This document shows, in pieces, positions 34,178 through 43,620 of a stretch of DNA of 64,000 nucleotides. The translations under genes were made by a program, and so were the position numbers. Under the pieces are notes generated by a model, which did not search any database, was not told the origin of the DNA, and saw only the letters and a list, made by a program, of their open reading frames with translations. Location: NCBI RefSeq assembly GCF_003046475.1, contig NZ_PZZZ01000005.1:310001-374000 (forward strand). Direction: 5' to 3'. Position 1 is the first letter of the stretch, and the number at the start of each line of letters is the position of its first letter. This DNA is from Mycoplana dimorpha. Lineage in GTDB: Bacteria; Pseudomonadota; Alphaproteobacteria; Rhizobiales; Rhizobiaceae.

Positions 34178-34813
34178 ATGACCTACGACCTTGTGATTTT
34201 CGATTTCGACGGGACGCTTGCCGACACCGCCGAGTGGTTCATGACCGCGACCAACAGGGCGGCGGAGCGCTTCGGCTTTCGGTCGATGTCGCATGTCGAA
34301 TTCGAAGCGCTGCGCGCGAAAGGCAGCCGCGAGATCATCGCCCACATGGGCGTGCCGTTCTGGAAGCTGCCGGCGATCGCAGCGTTCATGCGCCGGCAGG
34401 CCGAAGCGCACGCCTCGCAGGTCCGCCTGTTTGCCGGAGTGGAGCCGATGCTGGGTTCGCTGAAGGCGGCCGGTGTGCGCATTGCCATCGTCAGTTCCAA
34501 TCGCGAGACGGTCGTTCGCACGGCACTCGGTGACCGCGCGGGGTACATCGATCACTTCGGCTGCGGCGCCTCGCTGTTCGGGAAGGCGCGGCATTTCCGC
34601 CGGCTGTTGAAGGCGACGTCGCTGGCGCCCCGGCGGGTGCTCTCCATCGGTGACGAGGCGCGCGACATCGAGGCGGCGCGCGATTGCGGCATTGCGGCCG
34701 GCGCGGTCGGCTGGGGCTACGCCGATCCGGGGTTCCTCAGGAGCCTCGGCCCGGACCTGTTCTTCCCGAAGGTTGAGGACATCACCGCAACGCTGATCGG
34801 CCGGCGCGGCTGA
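34178..34813 (+). CDS. HAD-family hydrolase
   Basis: This is a 211-residue haloacid dehalogenase-type phosphatase. Motif I FDFDGTLADT, motif II IVSSN, a lysine in the GKARHF segment, and motif III IGDEARDIEAA are all present, with an alpha-helical cap between motifs I and II. It is phosphoglycolate phosphatase-like. Start ATG 34178, the first in frame after the yebC terminator; no strong ribosome-binding site. It converges with the flavin monooxygenase gene, with a two-base gap. Substrate not identifiable. Confidence 0.85.
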   Translation: MTYDLVIFDFDGTLADTAEWFMTATNRAAERFGFRSMSHVEFEALRAKGSREIIAHMGVPFWKLPAIAAFMRRQAEAHASQVRLFAGVEPMLGSLKAAGVRIAIVSSNRETVVRTALGDRAGYIDHFGCGASLFGKARHFRRLLKATSLAPRRVLSIGDEARDIEAARDCGIAAGAVGWGYADPGFLRSLGPDLFFPKVEDITATLIGRRG

Positions 34814-34815
34814 AC

Positions 34816-35811
<996 letters not shown>

Positions 35812-35967
35812 GGCGGCGCGCCTCGCGGACGGTTTCAATGTTCCCCATGTAGGTGCAATCGACTGAAATCCAAACCGGGCCGCAAGCATATTCGGCCGGG
35901 GTGTGGATGTTTTTGTTTTGTTCACATTTCGCTGGCAGGGTCCGCCCGACCGCAATAGGGTTCGACC

Positions 35968-36480
35968 ATGCAGGGCACGATTCGCATCATCGGCATCGAT
36001 CCGGGGCTTCGCCGCACCGGCTGGGGGATCATCGAGACGCTCGGCAATTCGCTGCGCTTCGTCGCCTCCGGCACGGTGACCTCCGACGGCGACATGAACC
36101 TGGCCTCGCGGCTCTGCCAGCTGCACGACGGGCTGGCGGACATCGTCCATGCCCACCGGCCGGACGAGGCGGCGGTGGAACAGACCTTCGTCAACAAGGA
36201 CGCGACCGCGACGCTGAAGCTCGGGCAGGCGCGCGGCATCGCCATGCTGGTACCGGCGCGCGCCGGCCTGCCCGTCGCCGAATATGCGCCGAACGCGGTG
36301 AAGAAGGCGGTGATCGGCGTCGGACACGGCGACAAGCAGCAGATCCAGATGATGCTGAAGGTGCTGATGCCGAAGGTGGAGTTCAAGGGCGCGGACGCCG
36401 CCGACGCGCTCGCCATCGCCATCTGCCACGCCCACAACCGCAGCAGCCTTGCCGGGCGGCTGGCCAAGCTCGCCGGGTGA
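35968..36480 (+). CDS. ruvC: Holliday junction resolvase RuvC
   Basis: This is a 170-residue dimeric endonuclease that cleaves Holliday junctions at the end of recombination. The four catalytic acids are visible: Asp11 in [12 protein letters not shown], Glu71 in AVEQTF, and Asp143/Asp146 in [14 protein letters not shown]. Length and spacing match the family. In most bacteria ruvA follows directly; here a vapBC module of about 700 bases intervenes. Confidence 0.96.
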   Translation: MQGTIRIIGIDPGLRRTGWGIIETLGNSLRFVASGTVTSDGDMNLASRLCQLHDGLADIVHAHRPDEAAVEQTFVNKDATATLKLGQARGIAMLVPARAGLPVAEYAPNAVKKAVIGVGHGDKQQIQMMLKVLMPKVEFKGADAADALAIAICHAHNRSSLAGRLAKLAG

Positions 36481-36487
36481 TTTGTTC

Positions 36488-36534
36488 TTGACTTGTTCTA
36501 GTGGTGGCACTAGGTAATACCGTAGAGGTATTAC
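36488..36534 (+). promoter_or_regulatory. Promoter with inverted-repeat operator for the first vapBC module
   Basis: TTGACT (36488-36493) and TAGGTA (36511-36516) at 17 bases form a likely promoter. The perfect inverted repeat GTAATACC / GGTATTAC (36514-36521 and 36527-36534, spacer of five) overlaps the -10 region and ends one base before the antitoxin ATG. This fits autorepression by the antitoxin. The mRNA leader must be very short. Confidence 0.6.
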
Positions 36535-36535
36535 G

Positions 36536-36784
36536 ATGCGTGTGACTGAAAAAGGCCAGGTGACGATCCCGCGGAATGTGCGCAACAATCTCGGCATTGT
36601 GCCGGGATCGGAGGTGGAGTTCGTTCTTCAAGGCGACAGTGCCGTTTTGCGCCGTGTCGAGCGGTCTGCTGACGAGCGCGAGCGGGAGGTTCAGGAACTG
36701 ACCGAGCATCTCCGGCGTCACAAGGGCTCGATGGCACTTGGCGACCTCGACGGCGAGGCCTTTTACAAGCTGCTGCGCGACTGA
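36536..36784 (+). CDS. AbrB/MazE-type antitoxin (vapB1)
   Basis: This is an 82-residue SpoVT-AbrB swapped-hairpin DNA-binding protein, starting [20 protein letters not shown] with the family's KGQVTIP motif. The C-terminal half is charged and should mask the toxin. The stop codon overlaps the toxin start (TGATG). No ribosome-binding site is possible in the usual place because an operator palindrome occupies it. Located between ruvC and ruvA. Confidence 0.85.
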   Translation: MRVTEKGQVTIPRNVRNNLGIVPGSEVEFVLQGDSAVLRRVERSADEREREVQELTEHLRRHKGSMALGDLDGEAFYKLLRD

Positions 36785-37197
36785 TGGCCACGCTCGTCGA
36801 TACCAACGTCCTGATCGACCTCTTCCATTCCGGCAGCGCCTTTGAAGACTGGTCCCTTCGTGCGGTCACCGAGGCGCGGCGGCAGGGTGATGTGCTGATC
36901 AATCCGTTGATCTATGCCGAGATGGCTGCCGGTTTCGCCACGGTCGCCGCGCTCGATGCGGCACTCTCGCCGACATCTTTTCTGCGCGAAGACCTGCCAT
37001 GGGAAGCAGCCCATGCTGCGGGTCATGCCTTCCTGCAGTACAAGCGCGGCGGTGGCGACAAGCGTTCGCCCCTGCCGGATTTCTACATCGGCGCGCACGC
37101 CCTGGTGCGCGGGCACAATCTGCTGACCCGTGATCCAGTGCGCTATCGAACCTATTTCCCGATGATCCGATTGATCACGCCCGAAACACATCCCTGA
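36784..37197 (+). CDS. VapC-type PIN-domain toxin (vapC1)
   Basis: This is a 137-residue PIN-domain ribonuclease. The acidic residues are in place: Asp6 in [10 protein letters not shown], Glu46 in [10 protein letters not shown], Asp99 in [10 protein letters not shown] and Asp117 in [10 protein letters not shown]. It overlaps the antitoxin gene by one base and ends 11 bases before ruvA, so ruvA is probably co-transcribed with the module. Target RNA unknown; VapC toxins usually cut tRNA or rRNA. Confidence 0.85.
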   Translation: MATLVDTNVLIDLFHSGSAFEDWSLRAVTEARRQGDVLINPLIYAEMAAGFATVAALDAALSPTSFLREDLPWEAAHAAGHAFLQYKRGGGDKRSPLPDFYIGAHALVRGHNLLTRDPVRYRTYFPMIRLITPETHP

Positions 37198-37208
37198 CGG
37201 ACCTTCCC

Positions 37209-37826
37209 ATGATCGGCAAACTCAAAGGTACTATCGACGAGATCGGCGACGACCATGTGGTGCTGGACGTCCACGGGGTCGGCTACGTCGCGTTCTGTTC
37301 GGCGCGCACGCTTGGCAAGCTCGGCTCGGCCGGCGAGGCGGCGGTGCTGTTCATCGAGACCTATGTGCGCGAGGACCAGCTGAAGCTGTTCGGGTTTCTA
37401 TCGGCGCTGGAACGCGAATGGTTCCGGCTCTTGCAGAGCGTGCAGGGGGTCGGCTCGAAGGTGGCGCTGGCGGTGCTGTCGACGCTGACGCCGGGCGAGC
37501 TTGCCAATGCGATCGCGCTGCAGGACAAGGCGCAGGTCTCGCGCGCGCCGGGCGTCGGGCCGAAGGTGGCCGTGCGCATCATCACCGAATTGAAGAACAA
37601 GGCGCCGGCCTTTGCCGGCGAGGCGGGGGCGTCGATCGGCCTGAAGCAGGAGATCGGCGAGGGCGTGGCCCCGGCCCCGGTCGCCGACGCCGTCTCGGCG
37701 CTCGCCAACCTCGGCTATTCGCGCGACCAGGCGGCGAACGCCGTCGCCGCGGCGCTGAAGAACGGCGGTGAGGGCGCCGACAGCGCGAGGCTGATCCGGC
37801 TGGGGCTGAAGGAACTGGCACGGTAG
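37209..37826 (+). CDS. ruvA: Holliday junction DNA helicase subunit RuvA
   Basis: This is a 205-residue subunit that binds Holliday junctions as a tetramer and recruits RuvB. It starts [12 protein letters not shown] and has an N-terminal OB-fold, then the two helix-hairpin-helix motifs [19 protein letters not shown] and [20 protein letters not shown]. The C-terminal domain III has [16 protein letters not shown], which contacts RuvB. Full length. It is sandwiched between two vapBC modules, with 11 bases after the first and 69 before the second. Confidence 0.95.
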   Translation: MIGKLKGTIDEIGDDHVVLDVHGVGYVAFCSARTLGKLGSAGEAAVLFIETYVREDQLKLFGFLSALEREWFRLLQSVQGVGSKVALAVLSTLTPGELANAIALQDKAQVSRAPGVGPKVAVRIITELKNKAPAFAGEAGASIGLKQEIGEGVAPAPVADAVSALANLGYSRDQAANAVAAALKNGGEGADSARLIRLGLKELAR

Positions 37827-37895
37827 TGGGAGAAATCTGAATCCTTCGGAAATGCGTGGTATATTCCGACGAAGTTATCTTTTTCGGAGGTTCAG

Positions 37896-38183
37896 GTGAA
37901 AAGTTGGACCGTTACGGTGTCGTCAAAGGGACAGGTTACGATGCCCAAGGAGATGCGGGAGGAACTTCATCTCCGGCCGGGTGACCAGCTGATCTACAGC
38001 ATCATCGACGGACAGGTGATCGTGACGCCCAAGAACGTGGACTTCAACGATCTTGCGGGCCTGCTCGGCCGTCCGCCAAACGGCTCTTTCACGCTTGAAG
38101 AGATCGACGAGGCCGTGCTGCGGGCTGCGGGCAGCAATGCGCTAGACGTCAGTGATGACGAAAGCCCGGATGCCGCTGCATGA
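37896..38183 (+). CDS. AbrB/VapB-type antitoxin (vapB2)
   Basis: This is a 95-residue protein with an N-terminal SpoVT-AbrB domain (VTVSSKGQVTMPKEMREEL, LRPGDQLIYSIIDGQVIVTP) and an acidic C-terminal tail. The GTG start at 37896 has CGGAGG at good spacing. An imperfect inverted repeat (CTTCGGAA at 37844-37851 with TTCCGACGAAG from 37864) lies in the promoter region. The stop overlaps the toxin start by four bases (ATGA). It sits between ruvA and ruvB. Confidence 0.83.
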   Translation: MKSWTVTVSSKGQVTMPKEMREELHLRPGDQLIYSIIDGQVIVTPKNVDFNDLAGLLGRPPNGSFTLEEIDEAVLRAAGSNALDVSDDESPDAAA

Positions 38184-38584
38184 AGATGTTCGGCCTCGAT
38201 ACCAACGTCGTCATCAGGCTCCTGACGAATGACGATCCTGCACAGCGGCAGGCGGCCCTCAAGTTCGGCGCTGGTCTCGGGAAGGACTATCGTGCCTTTC
38301 TGTCGCTGGTCAGCATCCTTGAACTCGATTGGGCGCTGCGTTCAAAACTCGGCTTCAGGAGGAACGACGTGGTCGCGGCCGTCAATAAACTGCTGCAAAC
38401 CCGGGGGCTCGTCATCGAACACCACAATTTGGTCCTCAAGGCCCTCGATCTGGTGGAGACGAACAGCGCGGACCTCGCAGACGCGCTCATTGCCTGCCGG
38501 TCGATCGAGGAGGGTTGTGTTTCCGTGAAGACCTTCGACCTGAAAGCCACACGAAAAGTACCCGGAATGGAACTTCTGACATGA
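38180..38584 (+). CDS. VapC-type PIN-domain toxin (vapC2)
   Basis: This is a 134-residue PIN-domain ribonuclease. Acidic residues are Asp7 in [12 protein letters not shown], Glu48 in [10 protein letters not shown], Asp98 in [10 protein letters not shown] and Asp120 in TFDLKATR. It differs clearly from vapC1, so the two modules are not a recent duplication. It overlaps the antitoxin by four bases and, notably, its stop codon overlaps the ruvB start by four bases (ATGA), so toxin and RuvB translation may be coupled. Confidence 0.83.
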   Translation: MKMFGLDTNVVIRLLTNDDPAQRQAALKFGAGLGKDYRAFLSLVSILELDWALRSKLGFRRNDVVAAVNKLLQTRGLVIEHHNLVLKALDLVETNSADLADALIACRSIEEGCVSVKTFDLKATRKVPGMELLT

Positions 38585-39621
38585 CCGACGCCGCACGGCT
38601 GATCTCCTCCGAACGGCGCGGCGAGGATGTCGACGCCGCGCTGCGCCCGCAGACGCTCGACGATTTCACCGGACAGGCCGAGGCGCGCGCCAACCTGAAG
38701 ATCTTCATCGAGGCGGCGAAGAACCGCGGCGAGGCGCTCGACCACGTGCTGTTCGTCGGCCCGCCGGGGCTCGGCAAGACGACGCTGGCGCAGATCATGG
38801 CGAAGGAACTCGGCGTCAACTTCCGCTCGACCTCGGGGCCGGTGATCGCCAAGGCCGGCGACCTCGCCGCGCTTCTGACCAATCTCGAGGAGCGCGACGT
38901 GCTCTTCATCGACGAGATCCACCGGCTCAATCCGGCCGTCGAGGAGATCCTCTATCCGGCGATGGAGGATTTCCAGCTCGACCTGATCATCGGCGAGGGG
39001 CCGGCGGCGCGCTCGGTGAAGATCGACCTGTCGAAGTTCACCCTGGTGGCGGCGACGACGCGGCTCGGGCTTCTGACGACGCCGCTGCGCGACCGCTTCG
39101 GCATTCCGGTGCGGCTCAATTTCTATACGGTCGAGGAACTGGAATCGATCGTGCGGCGCGGGGCGCGGCTGATGGGGCTCGGCATGACGGACGAGGGGGC
39201 GCGCGAGATCGCCCGGCGGGCGCGGGGCACGCCCCGCATCGCCGGGCGGCTGCTGCGGCGGGTGCGCGACTTCGCGGAGGTGGCGAAGGCCGAGGCGGTG
39301 ACGAAACAGATCGCCGACGAGGCGCTGACGCGGCTGCTCGTCGACAACATGGGCCTCGACCAGCTCGACCGGCGCTACCTGTCGATGATCGCCCACAATT
39401 TCGGCGGCGGGCCGGTCGGCATCGAGACGATCGCCGCGGGTCTTTCGGAGCCGCGCGACGCGATCGAGGACATCATCGAGCCCTACATGATCCAGCAGGG
39501 GTTCATCCAGCGCACCCCGCGCGGCCGCGTGCTGACGGCGAACGCCTGGAAGCACCTGGGGCTGCAGCCGCCGAAGGATCTCGAGGCGAGCCAGTTCCGG
39601 CTGTTCTCCGAGGAGGAGTGA
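38581..39621 (+). CDS. ruvB: Holliday junction branch migration ATPase RuvB
   Basis: This is a 346-residue AAA+ motor that drives branch migration with RuvA. It has Walker [10 protein letters not shown], Walker [12 protein letters not shown], sensor 1 [10 protein letters not shown], the arginine finger region TPLRDRFG, and the C-terminal winged helix ending in [20 protein letters not shown]. The start ATG at 38581 overlaps the vapC2 stop by four bases and gives the standard N-terminus [17 protein letters not shown] strong terminator follows. Confidence 0.96.
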   Translation: MTDAARLISSERRGEDVDAALRPQTLDDFTGQAEARANLKIFIEAAKNRGEALDHVLFVGPPGLGKTTLAQIMAKELGVNFRSTSGPVIAKAGDLAALLTNLEERDVLFIDEIHRLNPAVEEILYPAMEDFQLDLIIGEGPAARSVKIDLSKFTLVAATTRLGLLTTPLRDRFGIPVRLNFYTVEELESIVRRGARLMGLGMTDEGAREIARRARGTPRIAGRLLRRVRDFAEVAKAEAVTKQIADEALTRLLVDNMGLDQLDRRYLSMIAHNFGGGPVGIETIAAGLSEPRDAIEDIIEPYMIQQGFIQRTPRGRVLTANAWKHLGLQPPKDLEASQFRLFSEEE

Positions 39622-39675
39622 TCCGGGCCGGCGTGAGCCCCCCTGGCGTTCGCCAGGTAAGCACGCTGCCCGCAT

Positions 39676-39723
39676 CCTTCCGCAGCGGCCGACATGTCGA
39701 TCAGCCGCTGCGGAAGGGTTTTT
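39676..39723 (+). terminator. Intrinsic terminator of the ruv transcript
   Basis: A 14-base perfect stem (CCTTCCGCAGCGGC / GCCGCTGCGGAAGG) is followed by G and five T. It lies 55 bases past the ruvB stop and separates ruvB from the convergent hsp20 gene. Confidence 0.85.
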
Positions 39724-39761
39724 GCGCGAGGCTCGCGCTATCGCGCAGGCATGCCCAGCCA

Positions 39762-40253
39762 TCAATGGCTGATGGTGGTGCCGGAGCCGGAGCCGACCTT
39801 GATGCGGCGCGCCTGGTCCTTTGCCGCGTTCTTCGGGAGCGTGATGGTGAGGACGCCGTTCGCCATGTCGGCGTGGACGTCATCGGGATTGATCGAATGC
39901 GGCACCCGGATCGAACGCTGGAACTGGCCGAAGGACCGCTCGGTGAAGTGGAAGTTCTCCTTGTCCTCCTTGGCTTCCGTCCGCTTTTCGGCACGGATCG
40001 TCAGGAGGTCCTCATCGAGGGTGATGTCGACATCGTCTTCGGCCACGCCTGGCATTTCCGCGGTGATGCGGATCTGGTTCTCCGTTTCGGAAACGTTGAT
40101 CCGCGGCATCAGGACGCCCTGCTCGCGTTCCACCGGCGACCGCGCGCCCTGGAAAACCTCGTCGAACAGCCGGTTCATGCCCTGTTGCAGGGAGAAGAAG
40201 GGATCGTTGCTCATCGAGGTTCCCGTGAACGGCATCAGTGAACGACGTGCCAT
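39762..40253 (-). CDS. Hsp20 family small heat-shock protein
   Basis: This is a 163-residue alpha-crystallin-type chaperone that holds unfolding proteins in large oligomers. The alpha-crystallin domain covers about residues 48-150 (INVSETENQIRITAEMPGV, then ERSFGQFQRSIRVP, ANGVLTITLPK). The end ARRIKVGSGSG replaces the usual C-terminal IxI motif, so assembly may differ. Start at 40253 with GAAGGAG eight bases upstream; that site is sequestered in a short hairpin. It is convergent with ruvB. Confidence 0.88.
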   Translation of the reverse strand: MARRSLMPFTGTSMSNDPFFSLQQGMNRLFDEVFQGARSPVEREQGVLMPRINVSETENQIRITAEMPGVAEDDVDITLDEDLLTIRAEKRTEAKEDKENFHFTERSFGQFQRSIRVPHSINPDDVHADMANGVLTITLPKNAAKDQARRIKVGSGSGTTISH

Positions 40254-40280
40254 GATAGTCACTCCTTCATCGACTGAAGG
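40254..40280 (-). promoter_or_regulatory. Hairpin covering the hsp20 ribosome-binding site, possible RNA thermometer
   Basis: In the transcript, CCTTCA pairs with TGAAGG (40264-40280, loop of five). The 3' arm is part of the Shine-Dalgarno sequence GAAGGAG. A six-base-pair stem is weak enough to melt on warming, as in heat-shock mRNA thermometers of rhizobia. The wider ROSE pattern was not recognised. Confidence 0.4.
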
Positions 40281-40482
40281 CCGGCGTCGTCGGGTTGCCG
40301 CGTGTCCGGTCGCCGGCCGACAGGGCCGGACAAGCGCCCCTCTGCGCATCCCGGTGTGACGACGAATTTTAAAACATCGGCGGGGCAATTGGAACCGTGA
40401 CGCAGGGCAGGCGGTGTGCGGCGGCCAGTCGCAGCCGTCCGAAGACCCCGCATGAGAGCGCCGCTCCGGGCCTATTGCATCG

Positions 40483-41373
40483 TTAGGCGACGAGGTCAGT
40501 GACGACCGCAAGGAGCCGGGCTGCGCCGCCCGGCGTCCAGCCGAGCGCCCGGATCTTGTCGATCGCCATCGGATTGAAGGCTGCAAGATCTGCGGCCGGC
40601 GGCAGCGGGTGGGGGCAAGCGGTGGCGTCGCGCACGATCGCAAGGACGGTACGGGTGTCGACGAGCAGGTCGGAGACGTTGAACAGGCGGCCGCTTGTGG
40701 CCGCCGCATCGGCGTCGAGCATCAGCCGGACGGCGGAAGCGACGTCATCGCCGTGGACCTCGGTGCCGGCGCGGGCGGGAACCGGGCGGCCGGCAAGGTA
40801 GTCATCGAACAGGGACTGCCACTTGTGCCGGCGGCCGGGGCCGGCGGCGCCGTAGACGCCGGTGACGCGCAGGCTGGTTCCGATGAAGTCAGGGGTGCAA
40901 AGCCCCTGCAGGCCGTGCTCGGCGGCGAGCTTCACCTGACCGTAGAGCGTATCCGGCCGTGGCGGCGTTTCCTCGGTAAGGGGCACGCCAGGCGGCTGCG
41001 GGCCGTAGACGGCGCGGCTGGAGAGGAAGACGCAGCGGCGCACGCCGGCCTGCCGCGCCTCGCCGAAAAGCCGCACCGACCCGTCCAGGTTGGCGCGACG
41101 AAAACCGTCCGGGTCGTCGCCTTCGCCGCCACGGTATTTTCCGGGCAGGTGCGAGAAGGCGGCATGGACGAAATGGTCGATGTCCGTGAAGGCGGCGCGC
41201 TGGTCGAGGCCGGGGTCGAGGCTGAGCGGCACGAAGGCGACGTCCTTCGAGAAGAACCCGGCTGCGGGCGGCGACCGGCCGCCGACCGCGACGTCGTGGC
41301 CGTGCGCCAGCAGGTGCTCGACGACGAACCGGCCGACATAGCCGGTGCCGCCGGAAACGAGGACGCGGCTCAT
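40483..41373 (-). CDS. sqdC: SqdC-like NAD-dependent epimerase/dehydratase of sulfolipid synthesis
   Basis: This is a 296-residue extended short-chain dehydrogenase with the NAD-binding GGTGYVGRFV (8-17) and catalytic YGQVK (Tyr-x3-Lys) in its middle. By operon context it corresponds to SqdC, which in Rhodobacter is needed for the last steps of sulfoquinovosyldiacylglycerol formation. It overlaps sqdD by four bases (ATGA) and is the last gene of sqdB-sqdD-sqdC. Assignment to SqdC rests mainly on position; as a lone gene it would be called an epimerase. Confidence 0.68.
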   Translation of the reverse strand: MSRVLVSGGTGYVGRFVVEHLLAHGHDVAVGGRSPPAAGFFSKDVAFVPLSLDPGLDQRAAFTDIDHFVHAAFSHLPGKYRGGEGDDPDGFRRANLDGSVRLFGEARQAGVRRCVFLSSRAVYGPQPPGVPLTEETPPRPDTLYGQVKLAAEHGLQGLCTPDFIGTSLRVTGVYGAAGPGRRHKWQSLFDDYLAGRPVPARAGTEVHGDDVASAVRLMLDADAAATSGRLFNVSDLLVDTRTVLAIVRDATACPHPLPPAADLAAFNPMAIDKIRALGWTPGGAARLLAVVTDLVA

Positions 41374-42263
41374 GCGCCGATGCGTCCGGCCTGCGCGGTG
41401 GCCGCCGGTGGGGCGGGGTTTGGCAGGCTGTCGATGTCGGGGATCGGCGCCCCGTCGTGGAAGGCCTGCCAGAGGGCGATCAGCGGCGCCAGCCGCTCCG
41501 CCTTCGGGTGGTTCGTCTCCCAGGGCTTCTCATATTGGTAATGCAGGACGTGGATGCTCCGCCAGTCCCAGAGTTGCGGCAGGTTGAACCAGACATATTG
41601 CAGCATGTTCATGAAGACGGGCAGGCCGTGCCAGTCCGGGAAGAAGGCCTGCAGGAAGGTCTGGTCGGTGCGCGGCCAGAACGCGTCCGGCGCGTCGAGC
41701 CGTTGCAGCATCGCTGAGAAGGTGACGGTCGAGGGGCGGGCGACGAACACGCCGGAGTTCAGCCGGTGGAAGTCGGCGAGGCTCTCGTAGACGTTGGGGG
41801 CGGCGGAAAACTCTGGATAGGAGAACAACCGGTCGATGTTCTTCAGCACGATCGCATCGGCGTCGACGAAGATGCACGATTCGTACTCGACCAGTTGCCA
41901 GAGCCGCAGCTTGACGAAGTTGTCGAGCGGCGTGTGGAAGGCCGGCTTGCGCCCCTTGGTGAAGGGGGCCGCACCATGCAGCGCGGTGCGGGCGTGGCGG
42001 GCGTTGAAGGCGTCGGAGAGCGGCAGCAGGTCGGCTTCGACAAGGCGGCCGCCGAGGGCGGCGAGGGCGCTGCACTGTTGTTCTGCTAGTGCCGGCGTGT
42101 GCAGGACGACGATGTCGGCGGTCGTGCCGGTTGCAAGCAGCGAGCGGACGAGCCCGGTGGCGCCCTGCGCATAGTCGGCATTGGTGACGAGCGTCACATA
42201 GGCCTGCCGTGCCCGGGGCGGTGCGCTACGCCTGATACCGGCTTCGGAGGCGTCTGCCGTCAT
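41370..42263 (-). CDS. sqdD: SqdD-like glycosyltransferase (GT8, glycogenin-type)
   Basis: This is a 297-residue glycosyltransferase of family 8. It has the AYVTLVTNADYAQGATGLV start of the donor domain, the metal-binding DxD in CIFVDADAIVLKNID, and FHRLNSGVFVARPS. The SqdD protein of Rhodobacter and Sinorhizobium is of the same glycogenin-like type and acts in sulfoquinovose transfer. It overlaps sqdB and sqdC by four bases on each side, so the three are translationally coupled. Confidence 0.78.
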   Translation of the reverse strand: MTADASEAGIRRSAPPRARQAYVTLVTNADYAQGATGLVRSLLATGTTADIVVLHTPALAEQQCSALAALGGRLVEADLLPLSDAFNARHARTALHGAAPFTKGRKPAFHTPLDNFVKLRLWQLVEYESCIFVDADAIVLKNIDRLFSYPEFSAAPNVYESLADFHRLNSGVFVARPSTVTFSAMLQRLDAPDAFWPRTDQTFLQAFFPDWHGLPVFMNMLQYVWFNLPQLWDWRSIHVLHYQYEKPWETNHPKAERLAPLIALWQAFHDGAPIPDIDSLPNPAPPAATAQAGRIGA

Positions 42264-43492
42264 GATACCGATTTGAGCCTCCGGCCTTCCGGGTCGGTAT
42301 TGATGGTGGCGGCGATGTCGCGCGTCCAGGCGGAGACGGCCGGCACGCGCGAGCGGTCGACCCGGTAGGCGAATTTCTTCGCCACGTCGACGATCTCCGA
42401 CAGCAGCCCGCTCTCGAGCGTGGTGGGCTCGAGGCCGAGCGAGCGGAACTTTTCGTTCTCGACGACGAGGTCGTTTTCGGCCGCCTCCTTGCGCGGGTTC
42501 GGCAGCCAGGCGATCTCGCTGCCGGTGAGGCCGGCGATCAGCTGGGCGAGGTCGCGGACGCGGTGGGTCTCGGTCATCTGGTTGAAGATTTCGACCCGGT
42601 CGCCGCGGGCGGGTGGGTTTGAAAGCGCCAGCTCGATGCAGCGCACCGAATCCTGGATGTGGATGAAGGCGCGGGTCTGCCCGCCGGTGCCGTGCACCGT
42701 CAGCGGATAGCCGATCGCCGCCTGGATCAGGAAGCGGTTCAGCACGGTGCCGTAGTCGCCGTCATAGTCGAAGCGGTTGACGAGCTGCGGGTGGCGGCGC
42801 GTCTCACTCGTATGCGTGCCCCAGACAATACCCTGGTGCAGGTCGGTGATGCGCAGGCCGTCGTTCTTTGCGTAAAACTGGAACAGTAGCTGATCCAGGC
42901 ACTTGGTCATGTGGTAGATCGAGCCGGGGTTGGCGGGATAGAGGATCTCCTGGCGGGCGGTGCGGCCGTCCGTGGTCTCGATGCCGACCGGCAGGTAGCC
43001 TTCGGGGATCGCAGCACCGACCGTCGAGTAGCCGTAGACGCCCATGGTGCCGAGATGGACGACATGGGCGTCGAGACCGGTCTCGACCAGCGCATTGAGG
43101 AGATTGTGGGTGGCCGAGACGTTGTTGTCGACCGTGTAGTTCTTGTGCCGGTCGCTCTTCATCGAATAGGGGGCGGCGCGCTGCTCGGCGAAGTGGATCA
43201 CCGCATCGGGCCGTTCCTCGCGCAGCCAGTTCTTCAGGCGCTCGTAGTCGCGGGCAAGGTCGATCAGCTGGAAATGGATGCGGCGGCCGGTTTCGGCGTG
43301 CCAGACGCGGGTGCGTTCCTGGATGGAATCCATCGGGGTGAGCGACTGCACGCCCAGCTCGGTATCGATCCAGCGGCGGGAGAGATTGTCGAGGATGTGG
43401 ACCTCGTGGCCGGCGTTGGAGAGGTGCAGCGAGGTGGGCCAGCCCACGAAACCGTCTCCGCCGAGAACCGCAATCTTCATCGCCGATGCCAT
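42260..43492 (-). CDS. sqdB: UDP-sulfoquinovose synthase
   Basis: This is a 410-residue SqdB/SQD1-type enzyme that makes UDP-sulfoquinovose from UDP-glucose and sulfite, committing to the sulfolipid SQDG. It shows IAVLGGDGFVGWPTSLHLS, DNLSRRWIDTELGVQSLTP and FAEQRAAPYSMKSDRHKNYT; the first is the NAD site and the last contains family-specific active-site segments. The active-site Tyr-x3-Lys is in YHMTK. The start at 43492 has AGGGGGG seven bases upstream. It heads the sqdBDC operon and is divergent from ybgC. Confidence 0.92.
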   Translation of the reverse strand: MASAMKIAVLGGDGFVGWPTSLHLSNAGHEVHILDNLSRRWIDTELGVQSLTPMDSIQERTRVWHAETGRRIHFQLIDLARDYERLKNWLREERPDAVIHFAEQRAAPYSMKSDRHKNYTVDNNVSATHNLLNALVETGLDAHVVHLGTMGVYGYSTVGAAIPEGYLPVGIETTDGRTARQEILYPANPGSIYHMTKCLDQLLFQFYAKNDGLRITDLHQGIVWGTHTSETRRHPQLVNRFDYDGDYGTVLNRFLIQAAIGYPLTVHGTGGQTRAFIHIQDSVRCIELALSNPPARGDRVEIFNQMTETHRVRDLAQLIAGLTGSEIAWLPNPRKEAAENDLVVENEKFRSLGLEPTTLESGLLSEIVDVAKKFAYRVDRSRVPAVSAWTRDIAATINTDPEGRRLKSVS

Positions 43493-43620
43493 GGAATACC
43501 CCCCTGCGCGTTGAGACTGGTCCGGTCATAGTGACCGAATATGACAGGAGTGCAATCCTTGCTTTTGCCCCGCCGTTCCTCCACAGAGGCGGAAAGATCG
43601 CCTCGTTTCGGATATTGGAC

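Noticed and set aside
35812-36597. In-frame 5' extension of the flavin monooxygenase frame across ruvC
   Set aside because: The extension is antisense to ruvC and has no family similarity; the conserved protein begins at 35811.
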